Shown in pieces: positions 1-7,700 of a stretch of DNA of 8,789 bases. Source of the DNA: Promethearchaeota archaeon (GTDB lineage: Archaea > Asgardarchaeota > Lokiarchaeia > Sigynarchaeales > SOKP01); assembly GCA_030620005.1 (NCBI GenBank), contig JAUXAJ010000221.1, forward strand, positions 1-8,789, written 5' to 3'. The stretch's first letter is position 1, and each line of letters begins with the position of its first letter. A program made the position numbers and the translations under genes. The notes beneath the pieces are model-generated. The model did no database searches. It had not been told where the DNA came from and saw only the letters and a list, made by a program, of their open reading frames with translations.

Positions 1-2
1 TG

Positions 3-278
3 GAATTAACTTGCGGATTTACAAGTTTTCCTAAATATTATGGTGGAGAAGCTCACGAGGAATTTGAGGAATTGAATCTTAAATTGTGGAAATCACTTCT
101 AGAGAGGGTCACCAAGTACGGTGTTGAATGGTACATGATGGGGGACTTCATGTCTCGTCTGATGGTTGATATCGGAGCATATTCTCCTGAATACTACAAT
201 TTAATGAAATCAATAAAAAAGGCTCTCGATCCAAACTTTATTCTAAGTCGAGGTAAATACAATTTTTGGGGAGATTAA
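3..278 (+). CDS. FAD-linked oxidase, C-terminal fragment (vanillyl-alcohol oxidase / 4-cresol dehydrogenase type)
   Basis: The reading frame is open from the left edge (first complete codon at base 3) and gives 91 residues before TAA, so this is only the end of a gene. The tail reads LMKSIKKALDPNFILSRGKY and then NFWGD. This matches the closing helix and loop of FAD-linked oxidases, where a 'hhxxhKxAhDPNGIhxPGK' signature ends the cap/C-terminal domain. The preceding MMGDFMSRLMVDIGAYSPEY and the aromatic end (GKYNFW) resemble the vanillyl-alcohol-oxidase/4-cresol-dehydrogenase branch more than the glycolate-oxidase or D-lactate-dehydrogenase branch. Such enzymes are flavoproteins that oxidise alcohols, phenols or hydroxy acids. 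The FAD-binding domain lies outside the window, so substrate and cofactor linkage cannot be judged. The canonical Gly after DPN is Phe here, and the usual Pro before GK is Arg. A TTG at 72 could be mistaken for a start, but the protein-like sequence continues upstream of it. Confidence 0.72.
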   Translation, partial: ELTCGFTSFPKYYGGEAHEEFEELNLKLWKSLLERVTKYGVEWYMMGDFMSRLMVDIGAYSPEYYNLMKSIKKALDPNFILSRGKYNFWGD

Positions 279-848
279 TAATTTTTTTTTTTTTAAATTC
301 TTGATTTTTATCATTTTACTTTTTACATTTATATTCTTGAACTTAATAATGCTTTTCAAGCAAATTATTTCAAACAAAATGAAAATTAAATAAAAAAAGA
401 AAAATACAATTACCCCGAATTATTCAAATTTTGATTACCCGAGATTAGCGTTTTTAAGATTTTTTACAATGACCTTGCTCATGCACATCGAGTAGGAGGA
501 AAGTATTTTTTCCTTATCCTGTAAAAGTTTCGAATGGTTTGATTTGTATATCTCTTTAAAGTAAATTTTAAACACCTTGAAAAACATTGAAACTTTTTCG
601 AATAAAATGATATTTAAATGTGAGCAAAAAAACAAAAAGGGGATTTTAACACATCATAATTCTCTTTGGATTTCATATATTAACCGATCTAATTCGGAAC
701 CAGTTTCAATATGCTTCATTAATTTGATGTTTCCGGCAAGTAGTTCGAGTAATTTAATATGACGATCTTAATATTAATCCTTCGATATGATCTCTATGCT
801 GGGCTCCGCTCCAGTGTCGCAACCAGATGTGAGAATTGTTAACTAAAA
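279..848. other. Long AT-rich gap between convergent genes, with no intact gene seen
   Basis: This 570-base gap lies between two genes that point at each other. The left part (about 279-420) is nearly pure A+T with T-runs on the plus strand and A-runs such as 390-405, which read as T-runs for minus-strand transcripts. On the minus strand one frame runs open from 653 to a stop near 435 and would encode up to 66 residues from a TTG at 635. It has no ribosome-binding site and a composition expected of AT-rich DNA, so it is not called. The right part (about 657-852) is less AT-rich and holds the protein-like frames described separately. No tRNA, CRISPR array or insertion-sequence end was recognised. 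Confidence 0.6.
282..294 (+). terminator. Oligo-T terminator of the FAD-oxidase gene
   Basis: A run of 13 uninterrupted T residues begins four bases after the TAA stop, followed by further short T-runs up to about base 330. No GC-rich hairpin precedes it. A bare T-run just after the stop codon is the usual form of intrinsic termination in archaea, which supports both the gene end and an archaeal origin. Confidence 0.7.
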
Positions 849-852
849 TTAA
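657..852 (-). pseudogene. Possible broken C-terminal extension of the LRR gene
   Basis: Past the LRR stop codon two protein-like minus-strand stretches can be read. The first, in the -1 frame relative to the LRR gene, is open from 852 to 757 and includes WLRHWSGAQHRDHIEGLILR. The second returns to the LRR frame, is open from 767 to 657 (37 codons) and includes HIKLLELLAGNIKLM and ETGSELDRLIYEIQREL. The two overlap by 11 bases, so two compensating shifts would fuse them to the LRR protein and add about 65 residues. Amphipathic helix-like composition, rather than the Lys/Asn/Phe/Ile monotony of random AT-rich frames, is the only positive evidence. Neither piece has a start codon with a ribosome-binding site. 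The alternatives are decay of an unrelated small gene, or chance. Confidence 0.3.
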
Positions 853-1637
853 AAATAGAGAATTTCGTGGCGAAGGTAAATACGATTAGCACATAAATCA
901 GGTAACCTGTTGTCGCGGAGATCTAAAAAATTTAGATGAAGTTTTATTTTTTCCAATCCGCTTATCTTAGTGATAAAATTATTTTTTAAACATAATTCTT
1001 CCAATCTCTGCAATTTATCAAGCCCTTTAATCTCACCTATTCGATTGTGAGAAATATTTAGTTTTTTGAGATTAAAAAGATAATCGAATCCCTCAAGTTC
1101 TGAAATGAAATTATTATTTAGATATAAGTAAATTAAACTTTGCAGGTTATCCAGACCCTTTACCTTAGAAATTGAATTCTCTTTTAAAGATATCCTTTCT
1201 AGATTATTTAAATTATCAAGACTGGAAATTGATGATATATTGTTACAATCTAAGACAAGCTTCTTTAAATTACTTGAATTATCAAGCCCAGATATACAAG
1301 AAATCTTGTTTAAACTGAGATCAATTACCTCCAGATTTATTAGGTTTTCAAGACACGAAATTTCAGTTATTTCATTATCCCCGAGGTATAAGCGCCCAAG
1401 ATCTTTAAATGCATTTAAACCTTGAAGACTTGAAAGTTTATTTCCTGTTATTTCCAATTGTGTTATACCCGAAAAACCCGAAAAACTCTTGATTTCAGAA
1501 ATACTTCTAATTGGAATGCGACAAGGGATCCTTAATACATTATAAATCTCTTCTACTATAGTTTCTTTTAAAAATATGTTTCTACCCTCCCTAAAAATGT
1601 GTAACGTCTCACCATTTAATGAAATTTGATTTGACAT
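849..1637 (-). CDS. SDS22-type leucine-rich-repeat protein
   Basis: This 262-residue protein is built almost entirely of leucine-rich repeats. Seven consecutive repeats have an exact 22-residue period starting at residues 58, 80, 102, 124, 146, 168 and 190. An eighth starts at 212 and is one residue longer, and a capping repeat starts at 235. Each follows the SDS22 pattern LxxLxLxxNxIsxIxGLdnL, for example LERISLKENSISKVKGLDNL. The first 57 residues form a cap with one degenerate repeat. No signal peptide or membrane segment is seen, so a cytoplasmic protein-binding scaffold is expected; the partner is unknown. SDS22-like LRR proteins regulate phosphatases in eukaryotes and are abundant in Asgard archaea, but nothing here identifies a phosphatase partner. 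The ATG at 1637 is chosen because it follows a purine-rich AGAGGA and a TATA-like box. The protein ends abruptly after its last repeat, and protein-like sequence continues beyond the stop in a shifted frame. Confidence 0.9.
   Translation of the reverse strand: MSNQISLNGETLHIFREGRNIFLKETIVEEIYNVLRIPCRIPIRSISEIKSFSGFSGITQLEITGNKLSSLQGLNAFKDLGRLYLGDNEITEISCLENLINLEVIDLSLNKISCISGLDNSSNLKKLVLDCNNISSISSLDNLNNLERISLKENSISKVKGLDNLQSLIYLYLNNNFISELEGFDYLFNLKKLNISHNRIGEIKGLDKLQRLEELCLKNNFITKISGLEKIKLHLNFLDLRDNRLPDLCANRIYLRHEILYF
936..1466 (-). repeat. Tandem 66-bp LRR-coding units (eight copies)
   Basis: This is the coding interval for residues 58-234 of the LRR protein: seven exact 22-codon units plus one of 23 codons. 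The DNA copies have diverged. Periodicity is obvious at the protein level (fixed Leu, Asn, Ile and Gly-Leu positions) but the nucleotide units are not near-identical, so the array is not a recent amplification. The spacing is perfectly regular apart from the last unit, where an extra residue precedes the C-terminal cap. Confidence 0.85.
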
Positions 1638-1647
1638 CTTGATTTTA

Positions 1648-1655
1648 GTTCCTCT
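1648..1655 (-). promoter_or_regulatory. Weak Shine-Dalgarno-like site for the LRR gene
   Basis: The minus strand reads AGAGGAAC, which can pair partly with the CCUCC end of archaeal 16S rRNA. The AGAGG core lies about 13 bases before the ATG at 1637, longer than the usual 5-9, so it is a weak site. It is the only purine-rich stretch in the short predicted leader and supports the ATG chosen. Confidence 0.4.
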
Positions 1656-1675
1656 TTTTTGTTCTTTATAATAAT

Positions 1676-1680
1676 AAAAA
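1676..1680 (-). terminator. Weak T-run downstream of the giant gene
   Basis: The minus strand has five consecutive T residues, followed by TATTATTATA, about 30 bases after the stop of the giant gene. It is the only candidate terminator in the gap and overlaps the predicted promoter region of the LRR gene. It is too short for confidence, so partial readthrough into the LRR gene is possible. Confidence 0.25.
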
Positions 1681-1684
1681 GCAA

Positions 1685-1694
1685 TATTTATAAA
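1685..1694 (-). promoter_or_regulatory. Archaeal TATA box for the LRR gene
   Basis: The minus strand reads TTTATAAATA, a strong match to the archaeal TATA element. It sits in the 71-base gap between the stop of the giant gene and the LRR start. A transcript starting about 25 bases downstream would begin near 1664 and have a leader of about 27 bases containing the AGAGGA site. The placement suggests that the LRR gene has its own promoter rather than relying only on readthrough from the giant gene. In DNA this AT-rich a TATA match can arise by chance. Confidence 0.5.
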
Positions 1695-1708
1695 CTCATG
1701 CTATTTTT

Positions 1709-4700
1709 TTAGACCCACCACGGTTTGAACCACCACTTTGACCGGTCTTGACCTTTAAAGAGACTACTTAAGCTCATTGGAACGAACCCGTCCGTTTTTG
1801 ACCATTCTTTTTTGCGTTCGTATTTCATTACTCCCGTTGTCCCCGTGATGACTACTTTTTTGTATCCCGGATCCTTGGAGCCTGGGCTATAAACCGATGA
1901 ATGCAATTGTGCCGAATCCCAAAATTTTATGCCATCAAAAAGTCCGATCATTTTCTGGTACTCCCACACGGCAGCGGGGTTCCCGTTTCTTGGGTCGTTA
2001 GGGTCGTTAGGGTTGTTGTAAATCAAGTTTGGAGGGGTTATTTGAAAAAGAAAGTGTCCCAACTCTGATTGTTTATAACACATAGAAAGTAAAGAAATCC
2101 AATATAATTTGTAATACACGTCTGGATCATTAAGTAATCCTGTTGAACCGTCTTTCGTTAAATCAATTTCAACGAATTTGGCGTCTTTTAAATTTCCATA
2201 TCCCAAGGAAATTTTAGGAGGAAATAATCTTCCTATCATCGGGTTTTTCTCTCCAGTAACATATTGATATCCGTATTGTTGACCAGTGTAATAAATTGGA
2301 TATAACCTGATCTTTCCTCCATTATCTTCGGCGATTTTTATGAGCGTGTTCATTTTATCGCGTATTACAGGGTTGTTTAACTCCATTGTTGCGTCCTTAT
2401 TGATTGTTAGCCTCGGATCTCTGAATATATATATGTTCTTGCCCTTGAAGTCGTCTTTGTTTAAATTCATTGTTACAGTTTTTCCGTTAATCTTGACATT
2501 ATTAAAGCTAATTGTGCCAGAATATTCATTATTTGGCCGATTATAGTGAAACATAAATGTCCTTGATTTAGGATCGTAAATTCGACCTCCAGCTAAGATG
2601 TCTTCCACTTGGATTCTTATAGTTGACATGTCCCTGTGCTTATATTGAAACAAATCTCCTACAAGGTCCACCATTAAACTATTGTATAGTTCTCTCCTTT
2701 TTTCCTCGTGAAAATCAGGATATATTCCAAGCGGATCCACGGGAAATTCTTGATACGCACGCTTTTCGATTTTTTTCTCCAGAACATCTATGATTTCGAG
2801 ACCCGTCTCCACAAACAAGTAGTATTTAATATTTTCGTAATCATAAGAAACCAAGTCAGGATAAAAAGCGAAATACATATTCTTAAACCTGTCCTCAATT
2901 TCGCCATAAAAGCTTCTAATGTTGTCGTCTCCAAATTTTTCCTCAATAAATGTCATAGGACAACAGCCAAAACGAACATCATTATATGAAGTCACGATTT
3001 TTTTCACGGGAAGCCTCATATAGGAATCCAAGAAATATAAAGCAAAAAGGTGAGTTTTAATAGATTCTCCCGAAAGAGGCTCGTATATACCGCGTTTACT
3101 CCTAATTTGAGTGGATGTGATGATCCCAAATTTGTCCAAATACTTCCGAAGTTCTATTCCTGAAGCCGCGGACAAAACATCTAATTTGTAGTTACCGGGT
3201 TTTCCGTAAAAATCGATGCTGTGAGAAAAAATGCAGGCGGTAAATAGTGGACCTACGAGCTTGTTAATAGCTTTATATATCTCGATTCCTTTTTCTAGCT
3301 CTTCTTTAGATGTGAAATATTTCTTGTCAGTCATATCTAACGGCTTAACGGATAACAACTCTTTTTTCGCTTCCTTCAGGCAATTGCTCGAAAAGTCAGT
3401 GCCTAATTTAGAGTCGTCCAGATTTATAATCTTGTTCTGGATGAAATCTAACCAGCTTTTCACAGAGTATGCGCCTCCCATTTGGCCTTTTAAGACAGGA
3501 ATTATCTTGCCGCTGGCATCTTGAGTTAAGAAGAAAAACCTTCTCATTTCGATGTCGTTATCAAAAAGCTTATTTACAAAGAATTCATTGTCCTCAATAT
3601 CTCTACGAGAGCTAAAGTCTATGTATCCGGCAGTATGATCGGATTTAATGTTAAATTTACCGAAGTTGTCTCTGAGGTAATTACTTGCGAAACGAGATCC
3701 TAAATCGTTTGAGAGAGTAAAATAGTATTCAAAATATTCTTCCTTAGTGGGGAGCATGGCTTTGATAGGATACCATTCGCTAGCCTGATAATCCTTGATG
3801 GGGTGGAATGTGAATTTAGATTCGTATTCGCGTTTTTTAAAGGTTAAGAAATTGCTAGTGTCCAACTTACCAAAATGAGAACTAACTTTATATGTAGAAG
3901 GAAGCTTGAAGTGTAAAGGATTTTTTATAATCGTTCCTGTAGATGATCTTATTTTTTGAGGAGCCATTGCTGGATTATTGGCTATTGTAAGAAATAGAGC
4001 GTTCGCCTGTTTACCCGAATCAGATTTAGAGAATGTGAAAACAAGTCTGATCCCATGAGGGGTTTCTACACCTTTTTCTGACCTTGTTTTAATTACATTT
4101 TCGTCTGATACAAATTTTTTATTTAGCACATTCTTAGATCGCTCCTCAAACACGAGAGATTCGGGGTTAAAGAAAGTACTAGAGAGGAGATTCCCATATT
4201 GGTGGTTAACAATGGCATTATGAATTATTTTCTTGTTTCCTGATTTATCCTTAATGATTACACCATCAAAATAGCCGTCTGGATTAGAAACTAATTCGTT
4301 ATGTGATATTTCGACCAATGCCTCGTTTTCGCTAATGTCGTGAACGATTCTAAAAACCCGCGTGTATGGTGCTCCTTTTTCGTCTTTCAAGGTATCTTTC
4401 AAATCGTTCAAACTTGTAATTGGAACAAGTGTCGATCCTTTCAGTATAAATATTTGCTTAAATTTTTTGTTACCGATTTTATATTTATGTCCTCCGGAAA
4501 TTGTCTCAATTTTGTCTTCAAGTCTTTTGTCGCTCAAAGCATAATAATCAAACCCGGAAGTTCTACGCATGCCCTTTTGCTCTATTAAATTACCTTTACC
4601 GTCGAAAGAATCGTATTTCACTAATTGATCATCTAAATCGTTCGCGAGCTCCTTCAAAAATATGGAAATGGCTTCTAATGAGGCGGGTTTAAGAATCTTT

Positions 4701-7700
4701 CCAAGAGTCTTTATTTCTTCTTGAATGTATGAATTGCTAGTAGAATATTCTAGGAGTTTTTTCCTGTATTCTGAAATGTAATCTTTATCATTTATTTTAA
4801 TACCTTTAGCATTCAGAGAATCTATTATGTCGTTGTTCACCTTCTCAACGATAAGTTCTTCAGCCGCTAAACGTTTAGGACCTCTAAAATCGCCCCTATG
4901 ATCGAATAAAGAGTACATGCCCAAATCTGATATCACTTCTAAAAATGCCTCGAAAAAATCTTTAAAATTGTGTAAGTCGCCCTCATGAAGCAAGTTGATT
5001 AAATTCATCTCGATGTCAAAAATTTTCACTCCGTCACCATCAAAACGGTTATTTTTCTGAAAATTACGCCTAAAAACGGTGTATAAACTGCTGATGGCGT
5101 CAATTACAGAATCGAGGAGTAATTCTGAACCTTTGCCATACTTGATTGGCTGGAGTTTAACGAACGCAATAGATAAACTCTTGGATGTGTAAAAACAATT
5201 CCCCAGATCTGGATACCGCCAACCCTCGCCACCTATGTTGATATAAGGGGCTTTGCCAAGCTGTTCTTTACCCCAACCATAGTAATACCTATCCATCATT
5301 TCGATTACAATATCAGCGGGGATCTCAATGTTGTTAAGAAATGTATCTTTTAAAGAGAAAGGTAGGAAGTATAAAAATGCAAAAACCTCGGCTATGGCTC
5401 CTTCCCTTTCGAAGTCTATACCATGAAATTTTTTTATATCAAATTTGTTAGATTGCGTGAAAAACAACCCAAGAAACTCAAAAATATAACTCTCGTATGC
5501 CTTATTCTCGATATCGGATATCTTTAAAGAATTCAAAGAGCTTGATAATTCGCTTGGAATGCCGTATGGATCGTCTAGATTTTTAATATTTGCTTTCTCG
5601 AAAAGTTGAGCCATTAAAGAGTATTTATAGCAAATGGTAACAAGTTCTAAGAACAAGTCGGGATTGGCGGAACGTAATTTATTTATTCTCTTTTCAATAT
5701 TAACACCAAATTGTTCTTTCATTTTCTTGTTGTATTCTATCTCTCTAGCATTTAAGTCTCTTCCTCCAACATTTTCTTTTGTAATCAAGTATTTTTCGTT
5801 ATAAGTATTCTCGATCTTTTTTAATGTAATCTCTGCTATGCGATCTACCGATAGTTTAGCTGATTTTTTATCCATAAATTTTTCATTTATCAAGATGCCT
5901 GCTTTTTTATTAAAATCATTTACGAAGGATTCCATATTAACATCATCTTCATAACGGAAAATATTATCAATGTAATAGTATCCACCGAAAAATACATTAA
6001 AATCTTTAATGAATTTGATTACTTCTTCTGATTCCCTGATGTTCACTTCTGCGGTTGGAGTTTTACCCTGCCAATCTATATCCGTGACAGACCATATATC
6101 TTCGTGTGCCGCTGCTTGCTCTGTTATGACCGTGATTGTATACCCTTCAGGAAGAGTTTTAATAAGATTACTAAATTTAATGTTTCTTGGAACGACTTTA
6201 CCGTTAGCAAGAATTCTGACACCAAACGAGGGATTAAGATCATATTCCTTATGAACCTTCCTTTCTGTCTCAGCGATCGTGAATTCTAAAGGAATTGAAA
6301 TTTCTTTTACAGCTACACCTGGTGGCACACCTGTTAATCTAAACTCTTGATCTTTCCATTTTTTATACCCAGAAGTCTCTTTTGGAGCTCCTGCAGCAAT
6401 GACATCAGCCGACACCCCAAGGGTTACAGTTTCGCCCCCACCGTAAATTTTTGCTTGTAAGGATGTAAAATCTTGAGGTGATTCGAATTTAGCCTCAAGG
6501 GTATTTTGTTTTTCCTTGAGATCGGTAATTTTTTCGGTACCAAAATCGGTGGCATCGAAACCAAAATCGTATCCATAATCAAAGTCGTCGCTCAAGAAGT
6601 CGTTAAACGAAGAAAATCCCGTTTTACCGTTCACGATATAGTTAACCCTCTCCTCAGTTAAAGCTTGAGGGTTGGGAGCGATGTAAGGAAGTCCTGGAAT
6701 TGTCCTCATGTAGGTGCCGTCCCAAATTTCCCAGAATTCTTCGTGCAGCGATTCCTGTGCCGATAGCATGGGCTTGCTTGTTACCTTGAGGTTCTTTACC
6801 AGAGGATTTACCTTGCCCGCGATCTTTTCAATCCGACCGATTTCAGCGGTTCTTCTCCTGTTGTGGACCGTGGCGGCGAATTGAGAGTACGCTTCGGTGA
6901 TGGACTCCTTGGTCTCAACGGCAGCAACCCCCAAACCTCCTAACGAGGCGGCAAGACCTATACCGCCCGTAAACAGTCCTGCGGCGACCATGGAGAGTCC
7001 GACAAAAGCTTTCACGCTGAATAATTTTTTCATGAATTTGATGCTGGATGCCTTGGTTACCTTGATTTGTTTTGCCTTCGAAATCCAATTCTGGACGTCA
7101 TTCTTGAGGCTAGTTTTTTGGGCTGTATTCATGGATGACTCCATTTGAACTTGCCTGTATCCGTCGAGGGCACTTTTTGGACCGCCCATTATGGTTTCAC
7201 GACCGGAAGTAAATATGGATGACATCCAAAACGCTTGATCGGAGGTCAACCCTTGCTCGCCCGCCTCGTATTCGACCCATGTTTCTATCATGTCGTCCAC
7301 GGTGACTTCTTGAATAGCTTCACTAATGGAGCTCGTAACCGTGGCACTGATTAACATTCTCATGGATACGCTAGTGGCTGCTTTGGCACCTTGCTCGCCT
7401 CCTTTTGCTATAAGATTTTTTACAAGCGCTCCAACGGTTGCAGAACCCAGAAGAACGAGTGGGACGCTGATGGCGGTGGAAACTTCGGTCATGACTATCG
7501 TGTAGCCTATTTCACCGATCATGGAAGCGGTTGTATCCGCAAACTCGTGTTGGTTGAAATATTCTTTCACGGCATAATCTGTGGCTTGGGTTAGCGCCGT
7601 TCTTTGGTCTTCTTCACTGGAGCTGGCAACTGCAATGCGGGCAATGTTGATTTTTACCCTATAAAACACTTTTTTACCCGCACATAAAATATTAAATGCT

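Noticed and set aside
435..635. 66-residue minus-strand reading frame in the gap, from a TTG start
   Set aside because: No ribosome-binding site, a TTG-only start, Lys/Phe/Ile/Ser-heavy composition expected from AT-rich DNA, and no recognisable motif. It could be part of the same decayed region but cannot be supported as a gene.
577..762. 61-residue plus-strand reading frame in the gap
   Set aside because: It lies opposite the protein-like minus-strand frames at 657-767, has no ribosome-binding site, and reads as their antisense shadow.
781..840. Locally G+C-richer stretch with a small hairpin (CTGGG ... CTCCAG), considered as a tRNA or small RNA
   Set aside because: No cloverleaf, T-loop or anticodon arm can be drawn, and the stem is only about five pairs. 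The higher G+C is as well explained by former coding sequence.
4156..4246. Possible intein or Hint-domain end: a His-Asn pair in KKIIHNAIVNHQYG at about residues 1499-1512 of the giant protein
   Set aside because: The residue after His-Asn is Ala rather than Cys, Ser or Thr, and no N-terminal splice block starting with Cys/Ser plus a TxxH block could be found upstream.
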